NCBI GenBank assembly: GCA_025024175.1 | Contig: QCXZ01000137.1 | Coordinates: forward strand, 62,212,911 to 62,276,910 | Reading direction: 5' to 3' | DNA length: 64,000 nt | DNA from: Rhyzopertha dominica | Taxonomy: Eukaryota; Arthropoda; Insecta; Coleoptera; Bostrichidae | Notes under the pieces: model-generated | Told to the model about the DNA's origin: nothing | The model's input: the letters and a program-made list of their open reading frames with translations, nothing else | Databases searched by the model: none | In this document: positions 33,075-44,691 of the stretch, one piece after another | Position numbering within the stretch: position 1 is the stretch's first letter | How the letters are laid out: the number at the start of each line of letters is the position of its first letter | Program-made: the position numbers and the translations under genes

Positions 33075-34984
33075 GAAGCAGCACGCCAGTCCGGAGGCCT
33101 GAACTGCTGCCCGTAGACTCCGCCTCCGAAAACCGACCGTATATACGACTCACCATCCAAGAAAGACCGTTCACCCTCCAGACCGATGCCTCCGACTATG
33201 GCATCGGGGCAGCCCTGACCCAGACAACCGAAGAAGGCGATAAAGTCATCGCTTACGCCAGCCGCACCCTGAATCCAGCCGAACGAAACTACTCCGTCAC
33301 CGAAAAAGAATGCCTCGCCATCGTCTGGGGGATTGAGAAGATGCGGCCATACCTGGAAGGATACAAATTTTCCGTAGTCTCCGACCACCAGTCACTGAAA
33401 TGGCTCCACGCCATAAAAAGTCCGTCCGGCCGACTAGCTCGCTGGAGCATATTTCTCCAACAATACGACTTTGAAATAAAATACCGCAAGGGAGTCCTCA
33501 ACAAGGTAGCCGACACCCTATCGAGAGATCCGCTGCCAGCTACCGAGACCGGAGCAACCGATTTGCCGAACACCGAAGATCCCGCCGACCAAGACCACCC
33601 CGATTGTGCCTGGTACAAACGCCGTATCACTGAGATCCAACAACACCCAGAACAGTTCCCGGATTACCGCATCAGTAACAACCGTCTGTTCCGTCACTTC
33701 TTCGACAATCAGTTGAAGGACGAAGAACTAGCCGAACCGTGGAAGTTATGCGTGCCGAAACCGCTCCGTCGTCGTGTGTTAGAAGAGAACCACGACGCAC
33801 CGACCGCCGGACATTTAGGGATCGCGAAGACGATAACCCGACTGGCACAGCGATACTACTGGCCAGGAATGTTCCGGGACGCCGTGAAGTATGTTCGAGG
33901 ATGCGTGCACTGCCAGCGCTTCAAAGTGTCGCAGCAGAAAGCACCTGGACTTCTTCAGCCGACGCCAAACCGCCTTCCATGGGAAACCGTCAGCACCGAC
34001 CTAGTAGGGCCGTTACCTCGCTCTACAAGAGGGAACCGATATCTAGCCGTATTCCAGGACCGTTTCACCAAGTGGATCCAAGTAAGGGCGCTCCGCCGGG
34101 CCACCGCCGCCACCGTTAGCCAGGCTCTGTTTGAAGAAGTTATCACCCGGTTTGGTACGCCGAAATCCGTCATCTCCGATAACGGCGTACAATACGATAG
34201 CCGGACCTTCAAACAGCTACTACACCAGTTCGGCATAACACACCGACTCACCCCACCGTACACCCCGCAGGACAATCCCGTAGAAAGGGCAAACCGGACT
34301 CTCAAGACCATGATAGCCCAATACTGCGATTCCGATCACCGAAAATGGGACCAGCATCTACCGTCCTTAATGATGGCCGTAAATAGCGTCCCACACGAGA
34401 GTACAGGCTTTTCCCCGGCATTCTTGAATTATGGCCGAGAGTTCGCGCTACCAGGAAGCCTACACCGAGAGTGCCAAGGAACCGCCGATGAAGATAACCC
34501 CGAGACCGACGAACATCGCAAAAACCACCGGACCCGGCTGGAAACCCTCCAAGATATCTACCGACTAGTGAGATTAAACCTATCTCGCGCCTTCACCGCT
34601 CAAAGCCATCATTATAATCTTCGACGGCGAGAGTGGCGATGTCACGTGGGGGATAAGGTCATGAAACGAGAGCATCCACTCTCATCCGGGGCTCAGGGGT
34701 ATGCCGCCAAGCTTGCGCCAAAATTTTCCGGGCCGTACACCGTTCACCGCGTTCTTTCTCCGGTCGTGTACAATTTGAGAGATGCAAGCGGGAAAATCAT
34801 ACCCCGGGTCCACATAAAAGATCTTAAAGTGTATCTATCCCCACAGAATGACCAACCGGAAGGCGAAAATGACGCACCCGCCCGCCGAAAGAGTAATAAA
34901 CCGGCGACCGGAAGAAGACTACCAAAGGGCAAGAATAGCTCAGGCGCTGGCCCGAGAAGTCCGGCGCCAGGCCACCACCCCTGA
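33017..34984 (+). CDS. pol: pol fragment: RNase H and integrase, lacking protease and RT
   Basis: A 655-codon frame in a different phase from gag. The first 50 residues include NRPYIRLTIQERPF, which resembles the very start of a retropepsin. This runs straight into TLQTDASDYGIGAALTQ, the start of RNase H. No DTG protease site and no YxDD reverse transcriptase box exist anywhere in the element. RNase H covers about residues 54-175. The His-His-Cys-Cys integrase zinc domain follows at about 238-285 (GHLGIAKT..CVHCQRF). The integrase core has Asp in STDLVGPL (about 328), Asp in VISDNG (about 386) and Glu in NPVERAN, with 34 residues between the last two. A GPYTV module lies near residue 571. It is probably expressed as a gag-pol fusion by frameshift, so the ATG at 33017 need not be used. 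Confidence 0.92.
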   Translation: MWSPWDSLQRMHLSMPGKLGSSTPVRRPELLPVDSASENRPYIRLTIQERPFTLQTDASDYGIGAALTQTTEEGDKVIAYASRTLNPAERNYSVTEKECLAIVWGIEKMRPYLEGYKFSVVSDHQSLKWLHAIKSPSGRLARWSIFLQQYDFEIKYRKGVLNKVADTLSRDPLPATETGATDLPNTEDPADQDHPDCAWYKRRITEIQQHPEQFPDYRISNNRLFRHFFDNQLKDEELAEPWKLCVPKPLRRRVLEENHDAPTAGHLGIAKTITRLAQRYYWPGMFRDAVKYVRGCVHCQRFKVSQQKAPGLLQPTPNRLPWETVSTDLVGPLPRSTRGNRYLAVFQDRFTKWIQVRALRRATAATVSQALFEEVITRFGTPKSVISDNGVQYDSRTFKQLLHQFGITHRLTPPYTPQDNPVERANRTLKTMIAQYCDSDHRKWDQHLPSLMMAVNSVPHESTGFSPAFLNYGREFALPGSLHRECQGTADEDNPETDEHRKNHRTRLETLQDIYRLVRLNLSRAFTAQSHHYNLRRREWRCHVGDKVMKREHPLSSGAQGYAAKLAPKFSGPYTVHRVLSPVVYNLRDASGKIIPRVHIKDLKVYLSPQNDQPEGENDAPARRKSNKPATGRRLPKGKNSSGAGPRSPAPGHHP

Positions 34985-35603
34985 AGGGGAGGGTCTAAAC
35001 ACCACAAGCCCTGCGAAGAAGCCCCGTACTTTGCCAGACAAAGCTGGCAGTTTCGACGCGGTCAGACGCAAGGGCACACGTCCTGGCCCGGTCCCCACAG
35101 GCCGTCGAAAGGCCGGTTTTACGAAGGCTCCAGCCGTCATACCGCTCGCCGCCACCGGCCCGCCTATTCCCTCCGAGGCTCCGGAAACCCCGTCACCAAC
35201 CCAGCCACCGACATCCGTAAGGGCCCCGGATACCGACATGCCCAGCCTCACGGACCCCCCTGCCGTCCCGTCTTGCAAGATATCCGATGGCACGGCCGTA
35301 CCCGATACCGTTCCGGCATTCGGTCCTCCTACCCTGGAGGCCCTGTTGGCATCAGAGACGCGGCCGTTTCAAGAATGGCCACCCGGGATGCAGGAGGCGG
35401 TGCAGCGTTTCATCCCTGACGGATGGCCGGCCGGACGGAGATTTCGTATACGGATTGGCATAGGGCGGGTGCCGGTGTATGCAATAAAAGGGAAAGCCGT
35501 TTACTTACCGTGTTTTATTTATGAGCCGTTTCCAAAATTCCGCTATTTCAGGGCGACGCGCGCACTGCCCCACCAAGGTACCGTCTCCCCACTACCGTTA
35601 TAA
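34848..35603 (+). CDS. Uncharacterised gypsy ORF overlapping pol end
   Basis: A 251-codon frame, shifted relative to pol and overlapping its last 137 bases. The first 175 residues are Pro/Thr/Ala-rich and basic in places (RRKGTRPGPVPTGRRKAG). The last 75 form a more ordered segment: LEALLASETRPFQEWP, MQEAVQRFIPDGWPAG, RFRIRIGIGRVPVYAI and CFIYEPFPKFRYF. I do not recognise a family. There is no signal peptide and no membrane span of the type seen in env proteins. It may be expressed by frameshift from pol or reinitiation. The overlap with pol and with the next frame at 35521 suggests the frames are read in succession. Confidence 0.6.
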   Translation: MTNRKAKMTHPPAERVINRRPEEDYQRARIAQALAREVRRQATTPEGEGLNTTSPAKKPRTLPDKAGSFDAVRRKGTRPGPVPTGRRKAGFTKAPAVIPLAATGPPIPSEAPETPSPTQPPTSVRAPDTDMPSLTDPPAVPSCKISDGTAVPDTVPAFGPPTLEALLASETRPFQEWPPGMQEAVQRFIPDGWPAGRRFRIRIGIGRVPVYAIKGKAVYLPCFIYEPFPKFRYFRATRALPHQGTVSPLPL

Positions 35604-36546
35604 ATATTATAAAAGCAGGGAGACCACGCTCCGACAGGCAGTTATTAACTTCTCCCGACCAGATCCAGCCGACCAGCTCCAGCCGACCACATCTAAGATG
35701 GATAGCCCGACACTCGAATTATCGACACCCGATCTCATCACCGAGATGGCCCGAGTTCTATGGGAACTTGGAGATCACGACCAACCGACTCCGGACACCA
35801 CCGGACCAGCCGTTACATCGTCGAACCGACCGACACCGGACAACACCGAAATAGCCATCACATCACCCAGCCGACCGACCCCGGTCGACACCGACCCAGC
35901 TACGACATCACAGAACCGACCAACACCGGACAGCACCGAACTAGCCGTTACATCACCGAGCCGACCAACTCCGGACCACACCGAGCTTGCCAGCACCTCA
36001 GAGCCCATGGACCATGCCGCCAGCCCCGAACCGTCCGGAATCAAATACATCGGCGGGTACGTCCCACACGACGGGGAACTGCTCACGGGACACCCAAACC
36101 CAGCCATACTCCCGGATAAGCTGCCACTACATGAGATTGGCCATCTCAATGCCGCCGGGGAGCTGGTGGCCCACGCCCGTTGGTTTCTGCACCGATACCC
36201 GGGGGAACGGGCAGGATCTCCAGTCCGTTATATGCCGATCAAACCCAACATGTGTTGGCAATGTGGGGAGCTCGGACATCGCCGGCGTGCCTGCAAGAAT
36301 CCTAGGATCAACTTTTGCTCCCGCTGCGGGCAGATAGGAGTCCAGTCGTGCGACTGCCCCTGCGCTGGAGAAAGGGTACGGCAAGCCTGCGAACCGAAGG
36401 TCGACCGACGCCGTCCACCCCGATACTCGCCCAGAAGGAGGCCTTTCCATACCCGCTCCACACCAAAGAAGGACATCCGCCCCACACCGAAGAAGGACAT
36501 CTGCTCTACACCGAAGGAGGGCCTCCACGCGTCGAAGACGCCTTAA
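35521..36546 (+). CDS. Extra gypsy ORF with gag-like zinc knuckles
   Basis: A 341-codon frame in the position where env lies in env-bearing gypsy elements, but with no signal peptide or membrane span. Residues about 88-162 are five tandem 15-residue repeats of the form PTPDxTExAxTSxxR. Residues about 175-240 are a compact segment (KYIGGYVPHDGELLTGHP..HEIGHLNAAGELVAHARW). A CCHC knuckle (CWQCGELGHRRRAC, about 244-257) and a second His-less knuckle (CSRCGQIGVQSCDC, about 265-278) match the spacing and wording of the pair in gag. The C-terminus is Arg/Pro-rich with short STPKKD-type repeats. The likely role is RNA binding. It could be a diverged copy of the gag tail, and its function is unknown. 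Confidence 0.72.
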   Translation: MSRFQNSAISGRRAHCPTKVPSPHYRYKYYKSRETTLRQAVINFSRPDPADQLQPTTSKMDSPTLELSTPDLITEMARVLWELGDHDQPTPDTTGPAVTSSNRPTPDNTEIAITSPSRPTPVDTDPATTSQNRPTPDSTELAVTSPSRPTPDHTELASTSEPMDHAASPEPSGIKYIGGYVPHDGELLTGHPNPAILPDKLPLHEIGHLNAAGELVAHARWFLHRYPGERAGSPVRYMPIKPNMCWQCGELGHRRRACKNPRINFCSRCGQIGVQSCDCPCAGERVRQACEPKVDRRRPPRYSPRRRPFHTRSTPKKDIRPTPKKDICSTPKEGLHASKTP

Positions 36547-36725
36547 TTACGCGTACCACGAATTATTTTGATTTATATAGAATCCGCCGTTTCTTTTATT
36601 TTTGTACAATGAAATATTTTTAGTTTTGTAACCGTTAGGAAGTTTCTTTGATACAATGAAATACTTTAGTTATGTAACCGCTAGGAAATAAAAGGTTATT
36701 ACCGGGTTCTTTTTCCCCCCTCCCG

Positions 36726-36739
36726 AAGTAAGAGGAGAA
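36726..36739 (+). promoter_or_regulatory. Polypurine tract candidate
   Basis: aagtaagaggagaa directly abuts the right LTR, the expected site for plus-strand priming. Confidence 0.7.
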
Positions 36740-38293
36740 TGTAACGATGTTACAAACCTCAAGGCTTTAGTCAGGTTTCAGTCCGCGTCCGGTACTTTAA
36801 TTCAGAGCCGCATAGATGGCGGTGAGGCCGTCTGCCGACAAATTCTCGCGCAAGGCAGTCTCACCACCACGAATAAGAGACCGCCGGTCCTCCGTTTGAA
36901 TCAGTTGTGACCTACCAGGTGACAACAACAGGTGAGTGAGCCGAAGCGTAAATAATATATCGCAGTGGCGTCTTTCCGCAAACTCCGACTCCGACCTTTC
37001 CCACTCCACTTTCTAGCTCTTGTCATCCGACCGTAGCCGTCGAGGCAGTCGCCTACGGAGTGCATACTGCATAGGTCGCTTTCCGTGTAGGCTGTACTCC
37101 GTGAGCGGCGTAGGGCGTTGGGTGTTTACTGCATAGGTCGCTTTCCGTGCAGGATATACCCGGCGAACTGCCTCTTGCCGTTCTTTTCTTGTCCGTCTCT
37201 TTCTAACCGTCGAGGCAGTCGCCTGCGAAGTGCATACTGCATAGGTCGCTTTCCGTGTAGGCTGTACTTCGCGAGCGGCGTAGGGCGTTGGGTGTTTACT
37301 GCATAGGTCGTTTTCCGTGCAGGATATACCCGGCGAACTGCCTCTTGCCGTTCTCTTCTGGTCCGTCTCTCTCTAACCGCTTGCGTAACCGTCGAGGCAG
37401 TCGCTTACGGAGTGTTTACTGCATAGGTCGTTTTCCGTGCAGGATATACCCCGTCAGTGGCGTAGGGCACTGGGTGTTTACTGTATAGGTCGCTTTCCGT
37501 GCAGGATATACCCGACGCCCTGTCTCACCGTTCTTTTCTGTCTGTTTACGTAACCGCCCTTACATAACCGTACTGTTTTTCTTACTCTGTCATCCCTGAT
37601 TGTTTCTCCCGCCCGCCTACCGACCACCGAACCCCGGCCACCTGTAAATAAGCTCACTCTTTCTAACCGCTTGCATCACTCTCACGTAACCACCGTTTGT
37701 TACATCATTCATTTTACGCAACCCCCGTTTGTTGCATCACTCACACCGTACCGCTTGTCACACCGTAGCCGTAATACCGTTAGTTGCATGTTGCTTAACC
37801 GTACCGCTTCGTAGCCGTTGTAATAGTTTGCCCGCTTGTATCACCGCACCGTTACATAACCACATAGCTTGACTGAAGCCTTGCATAAGGGAGGGGGATC
37901 CGTTGTATTGCCGCTGAATTAGGCTGTATTTAGTTTCTGCACAGATAATAAATTGTGTCTTTTGGTAATCGTTGGTTTTCTTTTCTGTTCGTCACCGTCC
38001 GCACCCCGTAACACCTTTCTTTCAGCTTACGGCATCCACCCTCGGGGTCGTTCCCTGGAGTGCCGTTTCTCCACTGCAGCNGCCCTGGANTGTGTGCTAA
38101 GGGGGATAGCACACAGAGATCTGAGGAGCATACCTCAGTATAATAAAAAACTGGCGCCCGAGAAACCGTTCTGACGTCGAGTTTAGCGCTTACGTCATCA
38201 CCGCACCGTTCCGTACCGCGTGTTACATAACCGTCCGCCCGTCCGCCTCCGATCCGAAGACCGTTTAACCGCTCGCACCGTAAAGGCGTCACA
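36740..38293 (+). repeat. Right LTR
   Basis: 1554 bp, the same length as the left LTR and nearly identical, with two ambiguous bases near 38081 and 38090. The downstream flank begins with the duplicated ttac. Confidence 0.95.
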
Positions 38294-38297
38294 TTAC

Positions 38298-41200
38298 ATT
38301 TCTCTATGATAGTACATTTAAGTGCATGATTAACAAACAATTTATCTACGAGGGCATTAAATAAGTGTGTCGTATTTCAAGATAGGATATGAGATCTCTA
38401 TGACAAAATCACTCACTTTTTCTTTTATTATACTTGAAATGACGTACTTATAATCGGTAGTAAAGAAAGTGTTAATTTGGAACATCACAAATTGTATCGT
38501 TATTGCTGCACAGGAGCATATCTAATATGCATCATGTTCGACAGTTCTAAGGTATAAGTGACAGTTCCATGTTACTTATTTAAACCTTATATAATATATT
38601 AGAAGAACATGAAGTCATGTAGAAGACTTAGACCAAAATAATGTACTCTGCTGCAGCAGCATAATTATTATTCTTTTTAAAATATATGTGCTGCAGAGCA
38701 CAAGCACAGGTTGAAAACGAAGCAATTGCCTTAAGCAAAATATTCATACATTGACCTTCAGAGTCAAAGACCTCGAATCAGTAAACATAAAATAACTCTC
38801 AGATATTAACTGGGTGAATAAATCGACGAAACGATTCGACGTAGACCGCGGGGTAATAAAAATTTAAATATTTCAATCGCTGACTTTCAGCCACCCTCGT
38901 CTGAGAGTTCACGGTTTCAAAAGTTGTCACGAATATATGTATATTTTAAAACTATCGATTATCGTTCGTCGTAAATACTACGTAGTAGGTAAATGGATTA
39001 TTGACGACTTTTGAATCGTACATCTGTGGAATTACAATTCCACATCAGCGATGAGTGCAAATGTAATGAAACTTCTAGGGTTGGTCATTATCAGTTTTTA
39101 AAATAGCAGCAACATCACCATAACTTATAATTCACTAGTGTTTATTCAGAGAAATTCATCAAGTCGCTTATGACAATGACACTACATTTTAACAAATCCC
39201 GCTTCACAAAAACATTAGTATGGCCTGTCCAAGGATGTATCCAATATCAAACATGAACAATTGAAAAAACTACATTGTGCGTAAGTACTGTACATTGCAA
39301 TTATTCTACTACCCATTCTCACACCTCATTATTCATAGTCCTTGAGTTATTTTTATTTACATAGCCTACAACAAGCATTGGCAAAGCAAACGACCTTATT
39401 GCAACGTGAGTTGCTTTTTTAATATTTTGCGAATATTAGGTGCAACTGTATACGAGCGCAGGTTTAAACGTGCTTTAAGGCATCGATTCATAGTTACGTT
39501 TTTTTACGAGCGTAACAAATACTTTAATTTCATAAAAGTCAATACACCGAAAAAATAAGACTGTACAAATGGTTTAATAATAAATTTAACAATGTAAGTC
39601 TGTACCCATAACAACAAAAACGAAAAGTAAATCTTTTATATTATACTTAGAACAAACAAAATAAGTCTAGCACTATACAAATATGCAATCATATCTTGTA
39701 GTAGGAATTTAAATATACATGATACATCAGAAGCAGATATCCAGAAAATATTCAATTTTACTGTGTCAAAGCATATGTGCGTAGATACAAAGATACTGAA
39801 GTGCAGTTTTCTGTGCTTTGTGTCGTTACTCGTATATGTCTTTGACATTGAGCGCATGTATATTAAATATACAGTTCGCGTCCAAATCCTTTGCTCCCCA
39901 TGGTGACTTTTGAACGTCTGAAGTTGAGAGGATCTGATAAGATACACGTAACATCGTTGAAATATTTTCTTCCTTTTCCAGGTGATACGTTTTTCTCAAG
40001 GCCGATTATGGCGCTACAGTCACTATCAATTCGAAAATTTTAAATATTAAGGAGGATCATGTCACAATTGTTTGAAAGCCACCATCGTTACATTAACGCT
40101 TGCATTTAGAAAATTTAATCGTACAATCAATTCTAAAGCTGTGAATGCTTTAATGTAAAAACTCCTCTGCGGTGCTTTTACAGCCGTTAGGCGAAAAGGT
40201 TCGGACAAAATCCGAGTAAATTCGCTAAAAATAATCTCCTCTTATGGGTAAAATGTTTTTCCATAAAATTCAAAATACAATTGCTACCAACTCATAAATT
40301 TTAAATACGTAATCCCGTATCGTAAATTCAAATCGGACAGATGATTCTAAAGTCCAGAGTTCTAGATTAATGATTTCAGGAGTTGAGGTGAAAAACCTTA
40401 ATACGTGCAGAAATACTTTTTTTGTAGGTTTAGATATACTATACTTATCTAAATGTATTTTCTGCAAAAAATAGTATTTTCTATTATGTTAGACTTTGAA
40501 AAATAGGTCCTTAATTTGAACTTAAAACGTAGATGCCAGTGAAACATTATCATAAAGAATCTACTTTTTTAACGGGTTCTTAACTATGAATGTTTAGTTC
40601 TTATGTTGAAGTTCGCCTTTATCTTTTTTACGTGAGGAAATAAAACTTTAAACGTTATTAACTTACTGTGAAAAAGCCGATCTTAAAACAAAATTAACTT
40701 TTGGAACTAGTAATGCTATTTGAAAAATATTTTTAACATGCAAAGGTGCATTACAAACTTATTATTACAATTACTCGATAAAGTATACGTTTGATTATTA
40801 TAGATTCATTTATGTTCAACTCTCGGCAAGTAGATGTTAATTCAATCCAACACCCTCGTAAACTGCAATTTATCAATGGTATGCTTAAGAAGACTGGAAT
40901 ACTATTTAAGAGTTGACGTTTATGTATACAAGGAAATAAATTTTATCCCAATAACTACACATCTTTGGTTAATAACTAATCAATAAGCATGTTTTCCTCA
41001 TCTTACGGGGACAGCCAAATCAGGCATCATCGACTTTTTTTGTTGTTAGCCGAGTCTATTGTTAATTTTTTTTCAAATCTAGGATTAGGTTAAGAAGATT
41101 ATTTTTAAATTCAAAACGTTGTATAGTTATTATTAATACAGACAAGATAATGAAACATCCGACAAAGTGATATTCTTACTACACCTGCACTTACTGGGGA

Positions 41201-42423
41201 TTATTAGTATACTAAATGCACGATATGTGTGTAATTTTTGCTTTTTTAACACACTAATGTCTATTTGTGTCGTTAAAGGTATAGTGGGCGTGAACATGGT
41301 ATATATTTGCTTTATCTTAAAAGCTACTGTATTGCCGTATATGTGATATAAGAGAGAAAAAAATTTTTTGCTAGGAGTTATTGCTTATTTGGGTTAATAA
41401 AATAGTATAACAGACTGAGGAATTTGTATGTTCTGGTACAAAATTTTAATTGATAAGTAATTGATGCTAATGAACTTTTATTCTGGTTTGGATTATTGAA
41501 TGTGTGGATTTAAGTGGTGGGGGGGGGGGGGGGCGTAATGTTGCGATGGATGATTGTGTATTATTTAGTTATATGAATATATATTGGACATTATAGCAGA
41601 AAATAAATGTAATTGATTGGTTAATCAATGAGTCGATTAAAACACAATCAAAGTGACCTAAATGTGAAAACTTACTGAATTTTATTAACGTTTTGAGGAA
41701 TTAAACGATTTTGTAGCACATATTATTTATTTACATTGAAAATATAATATTGGCTCTATTAACATTGTCTGCGTATATAATCTATTTTTTCTTATCTACT
41801 CATATATGATAGTGTTTAATAATAATAGAGATCCCATTCGTTCGATTGTGAATGAATGTTGGTATATGATGTTCTTTGCATTGCACTCAAACTTGTTATA
41901 TTGGCTAAGTATGCTTGATAATTGTCCAAGTCGATTATCGTAGCAGTTATTTTGTTGTTTAGTTCGACCTGTGACTGTAAAATACTTTTTTCTCACTTGC
42001 TTTGCATAATACGTAAACGTTGTCCACGTTGAGTAGCAATGATGGTAGCATGCTTAGATCGGTGTATCGACCAGACCACTTGATGCATCTCAAATAGTTT
42101 CTTTCAAGCCTTGGAAATCTACTATCAAGAATATTGGCTATATTTAACCGTTTTTACACGCACAAACACACAGTCGCGAGACATCGAACAAAAAGTAGGG
42201 AGGGAATGATTCTAATTTTTAGTAATTAAATAACGACGGTAGGTGAATGGCATCTTGCTAAAGTGTTCCGGAGTTTTACAGGCCAGATAAAGTTTATTTA
42301 GCTTTTTTTGAGTTGATTAGATTATTTGTCGACAAGAACACAATGCTTAATTGTGTAACAACTTTATGGCGTATATTTAATGTATAAGTATTATAATTGT
42401 ACTGAATGTAGTTTTGTTAGTCA
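38298..42423. other. Gene-less AT-rich intron stretch
   Basis: No exon, transposon end or RNA gene recognised in about 4.1 kb. A G-run lies at about 41517-41534. Confidence 0.45.
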
Positions 42424-42431
42424 GGTGTAGT

Positions 42432-42657
42432 CAGGGTCGGCGAGAGCCCGGTACAGACGGTANAAATGTACCAGGGCCCGGGCTAAACCAATGCTATGAA
42501 NTTGAAAAATAGTAATGTAAAAAATTGAGGCCAAAAATGACGTCACAATGTGCGTAGGCCTAACACCCATATTAAACTTTCAGTTTACTTCTCCTTTTGG
42601 GCCTAGGGCCCGCCTTGCAACTAGTATCGGGGCCCATGAATGACCTCGCCGGCCCTG
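42432..42657. mobile_element. Short hAT-like MITE
   Basis: 226 bp with ends cagggtcggcgag and, inverted, cagggccggcgag (one mismatch). It is flanked by a perfect 8-bp duplication ggtgtagt (42424-42431 and 42658-42665). GC-rich ends, no coding frame. Confidence 0.9.
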
Positions 42658-42829
42658 GGTGTAGTCTATTTAGTTTTTATTGTACGTAGTACTTGCCTTT
42701 TAACCATGTTGTATGTTCTATGTACGACTTTTATGCTAATATTTGTCTTGTGTGGTTGTTGTTGGTTTTCACATGCCTTGTGTTCTTGTCTACATATTGT
42801 GTGTTTATATTTCTGCTGTTTTTGTATGC

Positions 42830-43055
42830 TTTGTTCATTTCTGTTCTAAGTGTTCTGTTTTTGAGCATTTTTCATTTCTCTTCTGTGTTCTGTTTCTGTG
42901 TATTTTTCATGTTTTTTTCTGTATTGTTTCTTTGTGTATTTTTTATTTCTGTTCTATGTGTTCTGTTTTGGTGTATTTTCATTTATTTTCTGTTTTCTGC
43001 TCTTATCTATTTTTCATTTCTGTTCCACGTGTTCTGTTTTTGAGTACCTATTACT
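42830..43055. repeat. Degenerate pyrimidine-rich minisatellite
   Basis: The plus strand consists of degenerate repeats, about 35-57 bases apart, of ttctgttct, tgtgttctgttt and tatttttcattt. The hydrophobic Phe/Cys-rich frames here arise from this composition. Confidence 0.6.
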
Positions 43056-43059
43056 TATT

Positions 43060-44404
43060 TGTGTTCTGTGTGTTAGTGCGTGACGGTCCCACAAATGCTT
43101 TATTAGCCACCAAACAAACAAATACTGTATCCACAGATATCTACCTTACCTTCACAATAAATCAAATAAACCACGGCGATATACAAGAGAACCCTCTTGT
43201 TTTCGCTGCCGTGATTATTCTGCCTCCATGGCCCTAGGTGAGTAACGGCACTCCAGTATTTTAGGAAGGTGGCTCTAATAACCATAATCACTAGTAATGT
43301 AGGTGGGTAACTGTAGGGTAGTATAATAAATTTAATAAGTTGTTTAACGTTTAATGGGTGTTTCCTGTGTGTCAGCCTTCCCATCCTAGCTTTTCACAAC
43401 AGTACAATCCCCGTCACCAGCTAAGTAAATTCATCACGTCATAGAATCCTAACCAAAAGCTAACTGGACGAACACAACATTTTAAGATATATGAAAATTG
43501 ATACATGTTTGATTAATAATAGTTGCATACAGTTAAAGTCTACATTTTATTTAAAAAGTTCTAGTTACTTTTATAACCGAATTAATTAAACCACGGTTCC
43601 TCTGTTTTACAAAACAGACTGAAATTCCTTTATGGGAACTTTACCAGACTCCCCAAACCACCTTACATCTTTCTCAAGGACCATCTTCTAGATTAATAGC
43701 TTGTCCACATCAACGAATCTCTGCGGATACATTCTTACCGCAAATAAATTATCCAGTTTTGAAACAGAAGCGTTTCTCGAAGTAATGTGGACGGGTGTCA
43801 TTTATTATTCACTTGGGCTTTTCTGGAAATCGATATCAACGTCTCTATAATACACTAACTGCGAGGAAATATGTGAGAATGCCAGCGCGGCGCCTAAACT
43901 TTTATTTGTCTGTTGAAGTCTACATGCTACTGGAAGTGGAGTCGCAATTATTTTTTTTCAATTATCAAAACTGAATTACACCTTTAAATATCTACAGGAC
44001 AAAACCAAACGACCTTTACTCAGGTGTTGAACGTATAAAGAGCACTAGCAGCAACTAAGCAACATGCAGTACCTGATAGATTCATAGCGAGGAGAACCAG
44101 TTTAAAATTTTGGCAGCTTTGTAATAATGGGTGTTCATAAAAAAATTTATATAGTCGCAGTAGGCCGCGATATTTTTTCGAAAATCCAATAGACTGTTTC
44201 TTACCTCTTGTATTTTTGGTTGCCTTACTATATCAATTGCAATCTTAAACAACAATCTCTGGCTTTTCAGATCGAGTTGAATTCCACCTTGTTATTGCTG
44301 TTTTTGTTTTCCAAACTTTATAAAAATTATTTTTTATAAGATTTTGTATTTTCTGAACTTGTAATTATAGTGTTAACTCCTAAACGAAAACTTCTGTTGC
44401 AAAC
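43060..44404. other. Gene-less stretch
   Basis: Nothing recognised apart from AT-rich sequence. Confidence 0.4.
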
Positions 44405-44620
44405 AGACGCCCCTAAATATCGAAAAAAATCATATCTCGGGAACGACACATAGTAGCATTTTCATATTCACGCGGTGTCTTTTAAGTTAGGTCAGTAGTC
44501 ATCTCTCAAAAGGGCATCATCTCTATTTGGGATCTTGGGGTTTAAATTCGCCCCTAAAGATCGAAAAAAATCTATCTCGGGAACGACACAGTAGCATTTT
44601 CACTTTCGAACGGTGTCATT
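44405..44620 (-). repeat. Inverted leader of the 141-bp satellite
   Basis: About one and a half units of the same satellite in the opposite orientation (ttgggatcttgggg, gtcgttcccgag inverted). A spacer of about 70 bp separates it from the plus array. Confidence 0.85.
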
Positions 44621-44691
44621 TCTCAAATGTTTCGCTTTGCAATAGTCGGTTCAATTCCCTTGAAATAAGTCGTTAATTTAGTTTTGTGAAT

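Larger units (their letters stand above)
28988..38293 (+). mobile_element. Ty3/gypsy LTR retrotransposon, non-autonomous (PR-RT deleted)
   Basis: This 9306-bp element has two 1554-bp LTRs that begin tgtaacgatgttac and end ggcgtcaca, flanked by the 4-bp duplication ttac (28984-28987 and 38294-38297). A primer-binding-like tggcgccctacgagc follows the left LTR, and a purine tract precedes the right one. Open frames in order are gag, an RNase H-integrase frame lacking protease and reverse transcriptase, and two extra downstream frames. The LTRs differ at about two called positions, so insertion was recent. It is much richer in GC than its host DNA. It lies in the GPCR intron, opposite in direction to that gene. 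Confidence 0.95.

Noticed and set aside
42640..43237. Overlapping hydrophobic Phe/Cys-rich frames resembling membrane proteins
   Set aside because: They are produced by a pyrimidine-rich minisatellite and occur in all three frames.
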